NCBI RefSeq assembly: GCF_963583255.1
Contig: NC_084803.1
Span: 6,376,238 to 6,440,237, forward strand
Direction of reading: 5' to 3'
From: Pyrus communis
Lineage: Eukaryota; Streptophyta; Magnoliopsida; Rosales; Rosaceae
DNA length: 64,000 nt
Shown here: in pieces, positions 46,465 to 58,204 of the stretch
Layout of the letters: each line of letters starts with the position of its first letter
Numbering within the stretch: position 1 is the stretch's first letter
The notes under the pieces: model-generated
What the model saw: only the letters and a program-made list of their open reading frames with translations
What the model was told of the DNA's origin: nothing
Databases searched by the model: none
Translations under genes and position numbers: made by a program

Positions 46465-47235
46465 ATTTTCAACCAAAATAAGTTATGTAAAATTGTGTTT
46501 CGAGTTATTTAAGCCATTATAACTTTTTAACAAGTTTTTATTTATTTATTTTATACACACACACACACCACAAAGACGTGAGGAATAAATTAGTTTTTGA
46601 CTTTTAAGTTTTAACCTCATTTTCACAAATTCTGCACTTTCTTTGGCTTGAACACAAAACTTTTGGTTGGTAAAAAGAACACGCGGAGTTCATCTCAAAC
46701 ATTTATTGTCAACTACTGAAAAAACCACTAGCCTCGTGAGATTACCCACTAGGAAGATGGAGAATTTTTGGCTTTTATGTGTGAGAAGCAAGGATCCGGG
46801 CAAATCTAGAAGTATCATGACAAAGTTTTTGTTTTAGGTGAAATTAATCAAAGTTGAGGCACCCAAGTTTTTATCTAAAATTAGATTTATAATTTATCTT
46901 CTCAACAATTATCTTTTTAAAATTAATTTTGTATAAAAAATAATTACAGTATGATGATCGGCATAATATCAAACATTGTATTAAATAGTCAACATTTTAA
47001 TTTGGTAGAGCACTAAATGTCTGATTAATTTAGTCAATGACTAATTATCCTATTCAACTGAAATAATCAATACTGTCTGAGCTGTCAAACGAGGCCTAAA
47101 TCATGAGCACCACCGCCCCCATTTGAATGAGCGCAGCTATCAGGCCACACACATCTAGAAGAAACAATTGGAGAACAAGCTCATGTATCTTTAGAAGGCT
47201 TGAACTCTAGCAATTCAACTTTGACATTAAATTTA

Positions 47236-47390
47236 AGGAAAACTAATGCAAAGAATTTGAAAATTTTAAGTTTTAATGATAAAGACAAGATAAAGGGTAA
47301 AGTGAATAGTACCAGGATTGACTTTTTAGTGTAAAAATGTGGTTTTTCGTTAAAGTGAACAGTAGCGTGAGTTTTTCGTTAAAACATCCT
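47236..47390. mobile_element. 155-bp hAT-like MITE, inverse orientation
   Basis: aggaaaactaatgcaaag...cgttaaaacatcct, flanked by taaattta / taaaatta (7 of 8 match). Same length as the copy at 45339. Absent from block A near 35125. Confidence 0.75.
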
Positions 47391-48094
47391 TAAAATTAGA
47401 GAAATTGATGAAATTTAGAAGGAGAATTTCGAGAGAAGAATTGGATTGAAAAAGAAATAAAAAAGAAATGATAGAGAACTCAAATCTAAGCATGACTGTT
47501 AATGACGATTTAAAGAAATAATGAACAAACAAACAGAGAAAAGTACGTACTTACCCATTAGTCGTTCTGAAAACCCGGACTGTCAAACCTGCAGCTGCAG
47601 TAAGACTGTAAGAGCACCTGTCCACCGCCGTAGCTTTTCTTGTATATCTGTATCTTCATGGAAGCGCTCTCAATGCTTCTGAAATGCTAGTACAAAAGTA
47701 CCTATAACATCTGACGGACTAAGATCGTAGAATATTGGCAGAACCATTTGCTTTAGTGTTCTTCTGCACTCCATGATCTGCACCAGCTCCTCAAGACACC
47801 GGATGGAATCCGCATAACTACTTGAGAAGACGATGACCGAAACCTTAGACCATTCGATTATTTGCTTCACTTTGATATATTTTCCTCTCTTCTTATTGAT
47901 TCGTTCTCCTTCATAAAGAAGTCAATTCCGGCGTCTTTCATTGTCCAGTAGAGGTGGTCCGTGAAGGTTTTGCGTTTGTCTTCGCTAAAGCTCATGAATA
48001 CATCGTAGGGTGAGGAGGAGGAGGTGGTGGAGGAGGAGGAGGAGGAGGACGGTGAAGATGAAGGTGAGGCTTCAAGGGCTGTACTTGTATCCAT

Positions 48095-49952
48095 AACTGC
48101 TTACAGCAAAATTTATGATTAATTCAAGTCAAAGTGCACAGATCAGTCCACAAGAAAAGAAGTGCTTTTCTATCTACATAATTGGATCGAAGTGCGCAGA
48201 TTTGCTCGCCCAAGGGAAATTGAAATACGATGGCTTTTCATAAAAGCAAATAAATCTGGATAAGCAATACAATAGAATACAATACCCAACTAATATCTAA
48301 TTGAGAAAATAAAGACTATTAATCGAAAACAGAGGAAAAAACCTGCATGATCCTTCAGCCACACCTAATTCCCCAATTTACAAGATGAAAGATTTGCAGA
48401 GCAAGGAATAAGAAAGAGGGAGGAGATGGAGAGCTGGAGAGCCGGAGACAATAAGCAATATCCTTCTTGTCCCTTCACTTCCGTTGACTTTCTTTCCGTT
48501 GAGGGATCTTCAAATAATTTCATTTAAGAATGTGCTTGTTTCCTAACATTTTTTTCACGATTTAAATTATTTATATTGTAGTACATTGTTTATAAATTAT
48601 TTTTACAAAATATTTAAAAATAATAATAATTATTAAAACATCTAAGTATGGTAAAGAAAATAGATAAATACGATTTTTCAAGAAACATGATATTATGATC
48701 AATTAATTCAACTGTCAAATAATTTCAAAATTGTTGATTTTGATAAAAATAATTTTTTAAGAAATATTTAAAAGATGAACGGTTAAATGGTTGAATTATG
48801 ACAGAGTGGGTTCTATATAAGATCCAGATCCCTAGTTACGTCTTAACGAAAAGTCAACAAAATAGAAGCGACAAAGAAGTGTATACATGTGTATATATTT
48901 TTTTTTTCAGACGATATATTTTGTTAAATTAATCACCAACAGAGTTTGAATTTACACCATCATGAAATGGTTTAACATCTTTTCATCACTATGCACGAAA
49001 AGGTGAACAGTGACACTCTAAAAATTGAATTATGCACAAAGAAGTGAATAATTAGATTTTTTTTTTAAAGTACATCGATATTTTTATACTAAGAAGAGAG
49101 GGAGTTCGGTTAAGTCACACAATTGACAACTTAATTTGGTATCGAATTTACCTTCCCTCCTCTCACATTTTTTTTTTTTTGTCTTATTATTTTTACATAA
49201 AAAAATCAATATAAGATGTTGACGTGACTTAATCGTAACCGTTCAGATAGGAAGAGAGTATAAAGAGATTAAGAGGTAATAGAATCCTATTGGGTTGTGG
49301 ACTTGACTGATGGTTTGTTGACCTTTAGGTGGAGAAATTTTTTGTTATGACGGGAACACGGATAATACACCAAGTGTTTTTATGTAAGTGGTGCAAAATT
49401 TTAATTTTTAAGTTATTAATCTTTTAACACACATATCCCACAATTTATATAAGAACACGTAATGTACAACCTCGTATGACGGTCACACTGAAAAATCTCT
49501 CCTTTAGGTGGTTTGTTGACTTTAATTAAAGAGTAATGTTATTCATACCATGTTTTTATACCACCTTATATGACATTTGATGTGGACAACCACATCATTT
49601 GAATTAATCAAAATTTTAAATTTAGTTCCTTATTTAGTAAACTAATAATTAAGAAAAACTAATTAATTAAATGATAATTGTGATATACGATGAGTATTTC
49701 TTATTCGTTTTCCTGGTTTTACAAATTTTTTAAATAATGTGACAGTCCACATCAGATGTCATCTAAAATGATATAAAAACATGATATATAACATTACTTT
49801 AATTGTGAGGGGTAAAGTTGGATTTAAAGCTGTGGATGGAAAAAACACTTTCCCTTCGTGATTTAGGGAGACTGAAGGGTCACTGATGCGAGTAGTTGAC
49901 TTGGTATTTGCAGATCATCTGGGAAAACCACAAGCTCTGCCGACAACAATCA
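48095..49952. promoter_or_regulatory. Head-to-head intergenic region of block B
   Basis: Separates the divergent TIR-WRKY and TNL start codons. W-box cores TTGAC[C/T] occur at 48484, 49303, 49318, 49516 and 49896 on the plus strand and as AGTCAA at 48127 and 48852. A MITE occupies 49529-49800. Shared control of the pair is inferred from the arrangement. Confidence 0.45.
49529..49800. mobile_element. Foldback MITE upstream of the TNL
   Basis: agagtaatgttattcatacc...catttgatgtggac pairs with gtccacatcagatgtcatct...ataacattacttt. Same family as the inner element at 43015-43315. Confidence 0.75.
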
Positions 49953-51025
49953 ATGGACACTACCATCACAGCCGTTGATCCCTCCTCTGTATCTTCACCC
50001 TCTTCCTCGAAACAATGGAAGCACGACGTGTTCTTGAGCTTTAGAGGCGAAGACACGCGCCGGACCTTCACCGACAACCTCTACTGGACATTAAAAGACA
50101 ACAAAGTCAACGTCTTCATTGACGAGAACGAACTTCCAAGAGGAGAAAACATAACAGATGAACTGGTGGAAGCGATCAGACGGTCCAGGATGTCCGTCGT
50201 CATCTTCTCGAAACGGTACGCGGAATCCCGATGGTGCCTTGAGGAGCTGGAGAAGATCATGGAGTGCAGAAGAACACTTGGGCAAATCGTTCTGCCAATA
50301 TTCTACAACGTCGATCCGACGGATGTTAGGAACCAGACTGGTACTGTTGCAGAAGCATTTCAGAAGCATGCAGAGCGCTTCCATGGAGATACAGATAAAG
50401 TCCAGAGGTGGAGATCTGCTTTTACTGAAGCTGCAAATTTGTGTGGTGGGAACCTTAGAAACACTGATGGGTAATTTCTCTGTTACTTTTTAACTTACTG
50501 TTTTTACATACATAGCATGTATTTTACAGGATGATGTATTACAAGTGTGGAACCAGAAATTTTTACCAGGGTGGGCTAGCAAATTGTTATAGGGTGACTT
50601 GTTGGTTGCTAAAAAGAATTTTCGACGGAAATTCAAGAGATAATATGGAGAATCAATAAGCCATAGAGACTTAAGATTAAAAACTAGAGTCATGAAGGGA
50701 TTGTTTTAATAAATTGAGTAAACATACAAATTAACATGAGTAAGGCTTAATTTGGGTTAATTACACTTTAAGATATATATTGATATGCGGATTATATTCA
50801 AACTTTTCACGAAAAAAGTACCTGGATTATAGCCCGTGTTCGCCATCATGCTAGTTACGATGTTGATGAATTAGTTTTGGTTTAGCAACCTTTAATTGCC
50901 GACTTGAAGTGTTGGCTTTTCTTAAGCCTCTACTACAAAATGTCAATAAACTATAAAATGATAGGGCTTAGAACCTTGATCAGTTTACACATTGTAATGC
51001 TGCTAATGCAAAGATTAGAAACCTG

Positions 51026-51101
<76 letters not shown>

Positions 51102-54007
51102 CTAAACGCTTGATCTATCAGTTTGGTCGAATTGAGCTAATCACATGGATCAATATAATGTGCCATTGTTTTGTTGTTGTCATGACAAAGTTATTAGTTG
51201 AGTTTAATCCTGCAGTTTATGATTCTTACTTCTTCTTACTTTGGAAATTTTTGTTAACAGGTACGAAGGTAAGTTTATAAGGAAAATTGTCAACGACATC
51301 ACTAGAAAACTGAACAACACATACTTAAACGTGGCTGCCAAAGAAATTGGAATAGATTCTAGAGTGCAAGAAATCATCAATGATTTAGATGTTGGAGGAT
51401 CAGATGATGTCCGCATTGTTGGAATTTTGGGCATGGTTGGAACGGGGAAGACAACGGTTGCAAAAGCCATTTTCAACAGAGTTCATCAAAGCTTTGAAGG
51501 TAAAAGTTTCCTTTCAAAAGTGAGGGAAGAGAGTATGGTTAAACTGCAAAACCAACTTCTTTGTGATATCTTGAAACCGGCCAACATAGAGGTAAGTAGT
51601 GTGGATCAAGGAACCAAGGAGATACAAAAAAGACTTGGCGGCATAAAGGTACTTGTCATAATTGATGACATAGACTCTGTGGATCAACTAGAAGAGTTAG
51701 CTATAAAACACGAGTCGTTTGGTCGAGGGAGTAGAATTATTGTAACAACAAGAGATGAACAACTGCTAAAGTTCATTAGAGTCGATAAGACGTGTTTGGC
51801 ACAAACAATGAATAATGAAGAAGCTCTTCAGCTTCTTAGTTGGCGTGCCTTCAGGAAGAGTCATCCTAACGATGATGAATATCTCGAACTCGCAAATAAG
51901 GTTGTTGATTACTGTGGAGGGTTGCCACTAGCGCTTGAAGTTTTAGGTTCTTATCTAAGTTCAAAAACCAAAAGAGAATGGAGAAGTGCACTGCGCAAAT
52001 TGAAAAGAAAGCCTCACGGGAAGATTTATGAAAAGCTTAAAATGAGCTACGATGGGCTAATTGACGATGACGTGAAGGCTATATTCCTTGACATATCTTG
52101 TTTCTTTATTGGAATGAACAAGGACTATGTCATGACAATATTAGATGGCTGTGACTTCGACCCAGATATAGGTATTGGAGAACTCCATGATCGGTGCCTT
52201 GTAACTGTTGATGAAGGAAACAACCTTATAATGCATGATTTGCTTCGAGATATGGGTAGAGAAATTGTACGTGCAAAATCTCCTACCATCACTGGAAAAC
52301 GTTGTAGATTGTGGGACCAGGACGATGTAAAAGACGTATTGAGTAACATATCTGTAAGTACATTTGCAATCAAATTGTAGTATAAGAATGTATGTAATGA
52401 AAGATAAGTGTATGCATATCCCACATACAAATAACCCTTTTCATATTTACTTCTTGCTTGATGGATCCAATTCATGGCTTTGCTTCATGTGTATAAATTG
52501 TCTTTTCGCAGTCCTTTTCTTACCTATTTTCGTTTCTAACAGGGAACGGAGGACGTTGAAGGACTCACTTTAGATTTGCATGAGTCTGACAAGCCTAGCT
52601 TCAGTACAGAAGCACTTAGAGAGATGCGGAGGCTGAGGTTGCTCATGCTGAAAGGTGTGAAGTTCACGGGAAACTGCACATATCTTTCCAAAAAGCTAAC
52701 ATGGCTGTGTTGGCCTGAGTTTCCTCTAGAGGTCATGCCCGAAGATTTTAATCTACCAAACCTAGTTGATGTCGATCTGAGTCATAGCCAAATGCTGGTT
52801 TGGACGGACTCTGACGTGGTACCGCATAATTTTAACCAACCTATTGATTCTTTCTTCCAGGTTTTGTAAGTACTGACATCATGCTTTCTCCCTTCTGTTT
52901 GGATTTTAATTTTGTTTTCGTTTTTGTCTCACAGCGGCTTGAGAAATTGAAGTTTCTTAATCTGGGTCATTGCTGTCGCCTAAGAAGATCACCAGACTTT
53001 TCAAAACTCCCCAATGTCGAGAGATTGATACTCAAAGACTGCAAGAGTTTGGCCGAGGTTCACCCTTCCATAGTACAACTGAAGTGCCTTAAATATCTCT
53101 CTCTTGCGAACTCCAATTTAACAAATGATGCAATTCCTGAGGATCTCGGGTCTATATCTTCTTTAGAAGTTTTAGATCTAAGAGGCAATGATTTTACTGC
53201 ACTACCTATCGTCACTGGCCTTTCCAAGCTTCAAACTTTACAGTTGGATAATTGCACAAAGCTTCAGGCAATTCCGAATTTACCGACAAGGTTGGAAATC
53301 CTGGAAGCGAATCAGTGCGTTGCATTGGAAAGAATGCCAGATTTTTCGGAGATGTCGAGATTGAGAGAATTGCATCTGAATTACTCCCCCAAACTCACTG
53401 AAATTCCAGGCCTGGATAAGTCGTTAACCTCCATGACAAGGATTCAAATGGAAGGGTGCACCAATCTCAATGATGCTTTTCTGGAAGCAATCCAACGGGT
53501 TCTCTCTCTCTCTCTCTCTCTCTCTTATGTATGCATGCATGCATGTATTAATTGCTCATACAAATCTTGCTGCGCATGGTATAGGGATGGAGTGCGAGTG
53601 GAAATGGTGGCCTTTTTCTTCCTGGACCTTCATGGTTAAGGGGTGTCCAGCCTAAGGAGGAAATCAATGAATATACGCTTGACTGTGAGTCCAGGTCATA
53701 TTCAAGTGAATACAAGGAAGGCAGAAATCATGAGGCAGCAAGACCTGGTGATGACTCATACGATGAGAATCGATCTCACAAAAGAATAAGGTTTGATCTC
53801 AGTATAGAAAGCAATGCAGAAGGAACTGTTGCCGGGGAATATAATTGCATTGTAGTTCAAAACCACAAAAGCTGCATGGAATCTGATGCGACCTTTGAGG
53901 AGGGGGGAGATGGTGAGGATGAAGAGAAGGCTCCAAGTGCTGTGCTAGTATCCGTTAATTGTTCTTCAAGCGGAACTGATCAGAAGTACAAATTCGGAAT
54001 CAGTTGA
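49953..54007 (+). CDS. TIR-NB-ARC-LRR immune receptor (TNL), intact
   Basis: Five exons (49953-50470, 51261-52353, 52543-52860, 52935-53498, 53585-54007) give 971 residues in one frame. Exon 1 is the TIR domain (DVFLSFRGEDTRRTF, WCLEELEKI with the catalytic-type Glu). Exon 2 is NB-ARC: linker YEGKFIR, P-loop GMVGTGKTT, kinase-2 VLVIIDDID, RNBS-B GSRIIVTTRD, CGGLPLAL, MHD IMHDLLRDMG. Exons 3-4 are a short LRR. Exon 5 holds the post-LRR motif GWSASGNGGLFLPG, a basic SHKRIRFD, and an acidic tail. The exon 3 donor must be the weak GTTTTG at 52861, since the nearby GTAAGT breaks the frame. ATG 49953 is preferred over an upstream in-frame ATG because the block A copy starts at the same place. TNLs sense pathogen effectors and signal through TIR NADase activity. 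Confidence 0.93.
51027..51098 (+). repeat. (TG)n(AG)n compound microsatellite in TNL intron 1
   Basis: About 18 TG units followed by about 17 GA units. A likely length-polymorphic site. Confidence 0.95.
53499..53550 (+). repeat. (TC)n run starting at the TNL intron 4 donor
   Basis: The donor is gttctctctc..., and the microsatellite starts within the first bases of the intron, followed by (ATGC)n. The whole intron is only 86 bp. Confidence 0.9.
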
Positions 54008-54700
54008 TCTTCTGACTTGAATGTTGTGTTGTGAGCATTACTTTGCTGGGCGGAGGTTTGGTGTTGCACTTGCATATGAAGATTGAACTAGCAAAGTAGG
54101 GTCCAACTCCACATTGTTTCGAATCACAAAACAAAGTGCAAGTACGTCCTCCTGTCGGTGAGAGTGCTGAGACGCAGAGACAGTATTCTGAAACACGAAC
54201 AATTTGTTTGTTCATAAATTATTAGATTGAAAAGATTGACCTTTGCATCTACTGAGGTTCAGAGCCCTTATGTTGATGAATTGCTCTTTCCGAATGAGTT
54301 CATATATCACGATTAACGAACCCTTGTTAATAAAATGGACACTGAGAGCACTATAATCCTACAATTACATGCAGTTGAAGGAAGAATAATTAGATTATAA
54401 TCTATGAGACTTGACTCATCTGCCTTCTGTTGATCATCTTTCTCAACAAGTATAGAGTTGATATGTCGCTCCTAAGCATTCTCGGATTTCCCACAGTTTA
54501 GTTCTTCTGTCACCGTGATGGAAGTTTTGTTCGACATGTAACTTGATAGGAAAATAGTAAGAAAGCTTCGCTTGTTGCAGAGCCTCCACCGGCCTTGAGA
54601 TTGTCTCCTCAAGGCCGCACACCCCGAACAGGCGGCGGCTTCAGTTGTCAATGAAGGCAGTGTAAGATGACACTTAAGTTGTCAAAGTTTTGTAATGGTA
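54008..54700 (+). other. TNL 3' flank, shared with 41505-41690 and 4569-4605
   Basis: Bases 54393-54560 are nearly identical to 41505-41675, and 54303-54340 resemble 4569-4605. These matches define the extent of the duplicated blocks. Confidence 0.85.
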
Positions 54701-54713
54701 TTTTATATGAAAC

Positions 54714-54998
54714 GTGAAAGACATTAATGTAGAGGATATTATTGCAATTATTGATGAGTTATTTAGAGTCCTATTGTACTTAGGTGGTGCCGTGGGATAT
54801 AATGATAAAGCATATGAAACGTATGTTAAAGACATTAAGGTAGAGGTTACGAGACCATTAAGGTTGGTCCATGCACTCTTAGAAGACACGGTTAACTTTC
54901 GACAAGTTGAAAGCATAAGCATTTTAGTGGGTCGTTCGTGTAGAAGACAGTCTTCTTGTACCGGAAAATCATGTCTTCACTTCCACAGACAATATTGA
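54714..54998 (+). CDS. Hypothetical 94-aa open frame
   Basis: MKDINVEDIIAIIDELFR... with no recognised domain. An internal imperfect repeat of about 35 bp (atatgaaacgt...aaagacattaa.gtagagg, at about 54704 and 54810) overlaps it, so it may be repeat-derived. Confidence 0.2.
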   Translation: MKDINVEDIIAIIDELFRVLLYLGGAVGYNDKAYETYVKDIKVEVTRPLRLVHALLEDTVNFRQVESISILVGRSCRRQSSCTGKSCLHFHRQY

Positions 54999-54999
54999 A

Positions 55000-55460
55000 C
55001 TACCAACTTAACTTCTTTCACTGTTTACTGAGGGACGAAATGACCTTCTACCCTCAACAGTTCTAACCCGATAGCATGAGACAAAGTTGGACATACAAAA
55101 CGTTGGATAAATATTCAAAAATCTAACGACAAGGAGGAATTTGCCTAATTATAAACGTTCAAGGGTAACTTGACACTCTAGTGGATAGGTATGTTTTATA
55201 ATTGAGTAATGCTTGGAGACTTGTTTTGCAGATAAATTTTTATAAACTAAATAACATGAAAGTTTAACACTCAAAAATTGAAGCGAGATTTCGAGCTTAG
55301 AGATAAATGCTCTTACTGCAATATATCAAAAAAAAAAAAACCTTTTCTTGCAAGAATAAACAACATTGTAAAATAAAGAAAGGAAAATGCATATTTAAGC
55401 TGGGAACTGGAAATAAAAACATCAACATCAACGTAAAATTCCTTAAATTAAAATAACTAT
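55000..55460. other. Intergenic, no gene recognised
   Basis: AT-rich with an A-run near 55328. This part is missing from the partial copy at 4.6 kb. Confidence 0.5.
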
Positions 55461-55683
55461 AACCGTTGCATCCCACATTGTATCAAAATGTTAAAAGTAA
55501 AAGAGGAAAAACAGCAGTTAGTTTTTCCTCACACCTAATCTCTTCTATGGCATCATCAAATGCCTCTGAAAAATAAGCTTGACCAAAACAAGGGGACTGA
55601 AAAAAGCCGAAAGGATCTTAATCTGAAACTAGGGAGATGGATATATGGGGTTAGCAATCTGCAGCTTCATCTGTGTTCAAATG

Positions 55684-57263
55684 TTACGAGTCCATGGCGA
55701 TGGCTTCCGGCAGCGGATGCAGTTGGAGGGCCGGGATGTTGGACTTGAGCGGGAGGTGGGTTGGCCCGGCCAACTTCTTCTCCTTTGGATATCCTCTTCC
55801 GCCTATTCCAAGAACCTTCCTCACCGCATTTGCTAGCTCTATCACATAGTCCTCTTCATGGCCTGCTTATGTCAGAAATTCTCTACTCAGTATTAACATC
55901 TACATGAATTTAATAAAGAACTAAGAAACATCCGGTCATGGACCTTGCACAGATAACTTTGATTCGTAAACAGGAATGTGGGTGACGAGTTTGCTCACCT
56001 ATATCGAACATAGCCTTCTCCAACAGAAAGAGATAGTCTCTATTGTTTCCGCAGGGCCCAGAAGCTGTTGCAATTTGCCTGAAAGAGAAATACTTAATGA
56101 TCAGTGGAAGCTGTTGAGAGATAAAACTTTATTGCAAAAATAATGACAACCATCATCAACACCGCTAAAACCAGAAACAAATTGCAATCTGCATTACCTT
56201 GCCATGTCCTCCAATGGAGCAGGACCGAGGTAATACTTGTTCGATTCTTTGTCTGGAGTGGATGTGAAACTGCAATATCATGAACAAGTTAGGTGAGGGA
56301 TACTTGGCACAACACAGCATTTCTAAATTTTACTTAGGATAAATTTAATGAGGCGCAGGAAATGAGGGATCTACAACAAAAAGACATACACAATAACTCC
56401 TGTCAAGGAAGGCTCGGTCTCAGAGAACTCCCCTTCCTGTACACAAAGAACATAGATATTATGGCAAGCAGAACAAAACAATATCAAAAAATCCCAAATG
56501 TAAAGAAAACTGGCTAGTCCAGGCGTGAAGGTAGACTAATATTCAAACTACTCTTACCTTGTAAAAGTCGACGAGGGTCGTCAAATCATATTCACATTCT
56601 CTCCTTTTCAAGTACTGCAAAGAAAAGAAATGAATTAAGCATGATATTAGAATATGGTAAGACAGCGACCGCTGGTTTCTAGTTTCACAAACCAAAATGC
56701 CGAATAAAAATGTCAATTTTATCTGAAGCCATATTTTTTCCTACTCTATGCAAGTATGTCCGACACTCTCAGCTGACAATCTATCACCACAAGGATAAAT
56801 GTTACAGTTGAATAAGGATACCTCCATTGCCAATTTCTCCCTTTCTGGCCCTCCACGAACACAATAAGCAGCACCCCACTGTTAGAAACACTTTGAATGT
56901 CAGAACGAAACACTAATCGCATGAACCATACAACAAAAGCTAAAAAATAATCGAACGTTTAACGGGTATCTGTAGTACTCTAGAATGTTACTTACGCAGA
57001 TAGCTCCTTCTTGGTACTCCAAAGTGCAAGTCCGAGCAGGGTGCTCAGGTGTACCTCTGTGATCAATGCACGCTTCACAATTCAAAAACATTATGACCAC
57101 AATCAGTGACAATACATAACAATATCTTCCAGTCCAGAGACTAATGACACATACCAAGATCAAACACACGCCTGTAATCCTTGATGTAACCAATCACTTT
57201 CTCGTCGTACTCGAACCCTGGGTTCCACACAAGTGAACCATATCCAAAGACCCAGAATACCAT
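55684..57263 (-). CDS. ChaC-type gamma-glutamylcyclotransferase (glutathione-degrading), 225 aa
   Basis: Eight exons on the minus strand: 57263-57155, 57072-56996, 56878-56822, 56614-56558, 56436-56390, 56269-56198, 56078-55999, 55862-55684, all with GT-AG borders and matching phases (678 nt with stop). The protein starts [17 protein letters not shown], the ChaC substrate-binding YGSL motif, and continues through [33 protein letters not shown] (probably holding the catalytic Glu), [26 protein letters not shown] and [19 protein letters not shown]. Plant members cleave glutathione to 5-oxoproline and Cys-Gly in the cytosol. Length and exon content look complete. A broken partial copy lies at 4831-6152. 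Confidence 0.95.
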
Positions 57264-58100
57264 GGTTGCGTTTGACTACTGCAAAGAGTACATTGGTGTA
57301 AAAATCCCAAGCTCTCATAAACCAGTCCAAAACAATAAAGTTTCAAAATATAAAACGGACTTCCAATTGGAAAGCTCAATGATGCCTTACTTTATAAAAA
57401 TTAAAAAGCTTCTAACTTTATTTCCTTTTCAGGAAAGGAGTTAATTAATTTCATAAATCACCCAAAAATTAGAGATTTGATCATTGTAGAAATCGTTGCA
57501 AATGCGGGAAGTTTTGAGCTTTTTTTTAAAAATAAAATCTCACAAAACCCAAATCATTATTAATGCACTCGACAATTTAGGAGCTAAAGGAACTGATTTT
57601 TCCATATATGGGAATTTTCCAAATAGAGAAACATAAAGTTCGAACTTTTCCAATTTTCTCCCTTTCGTATTTTCCGAGCATCCAAACAGAAATTGCAATT
57701 CATGGCGCCAAAGATCAATTAAAAAAAATGAGAAAAATCAGCGGCATTGTCATCCAAGCAACAAAATATTCAACACTTACAGAGGAATCGGGAGCTTTCA
57801 ACGAAGAATGCAGAAATTTTCCCGAGAAAATAAAGCGAGATGAAGCGTTTGGCGAAACCCCTGGGGCGATCTGATTCGATAGATCGAGAAAGCGAAAAGA
57901 TATCGACGGTGGTCGTCAGTGGCAAGGAAAAAGAGAAACGAAAAGAGAATGAAGCTAAACGCCGCGTTTCTCTCTTCTGGTTCGTTTGTCTCTCTCTTTC
58001 TCTCCCTTCGCCTTCTCTTTCTCTCTCTTCTGGGTTTCGCTGGGCGAGGATGGAGGGAGGTGACAGCCCTCCGTATCTATATATCGAGGGGAAGCGAAAA
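57264..58100 (-). promoter_or_regulatory. 5' UTR intron and core promoter of the ChaC gene
   Basis: An acceptor (ctttgcag, about 57281-57288) just before the ATG suggests a 5' UTR intron. The upstream region 57760-58060 is GA/CT-rich, and a TATA-like gatatatagata lies on the minus strand at about 58074-58086. Confidence 0.45.
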
Positions 58101-58204
58101 CCCGCGTGAGTGTGCAGTGCGTGATTTGCCACGTGCGCTAGAGTTGTCATTGATGTATGTGGTATGGATTTTTGTATCATGTGCATCCATCACATCCTTC
58201 ATAA

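Larger units (their letters stand above)
42440..48094 (-). pseudogene. TIR-WRKY fusion gene of block B, TIR exon broken
   Basis: Four exons on the minus strand: 48094-47555 (TIR), 45043-44858 (linker), 42831-42706 and 42590-42440 (WRKY). Exon 2 is chimeric. It opens with the same acceptor and TNL linker as block A (YEGMFIRAIIDEI) and ends in GSGEYHCSNSKRR, the Cys-rich/basic start of a group IId WRKY region. Exon 3 continues in phase ([29 protein letters not shown]). Exon 4 has the CX5CX23HXH zinc finger ([20 protein letters not shown]) and stop TGA 42440-42442. The TIR exon carries a 4-bp deletion near 47875, a TGA at 47670-47672 and an 8-bp duplication near 47600-47615, so a full fusion is not made from this allele. 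NB-ARC and LRR are absent. It is head to head with the intact TNL, 1.86 kb away. Its long introns hold Cassandra and two MITEs. Confidence 0.82.

Noticed and set aside
49896..49952. Upstream in-frame ATG as the TNL start
   Set aside because: The block A copy and the usual Met-Asp-Thr start favour 49953; the extra residues show no TIR similarity.
54714..54998. Small real gene
   Set aside because: Overlaps an internal repeat and has no domain; kept only as a low-confidence hypothetical frame.
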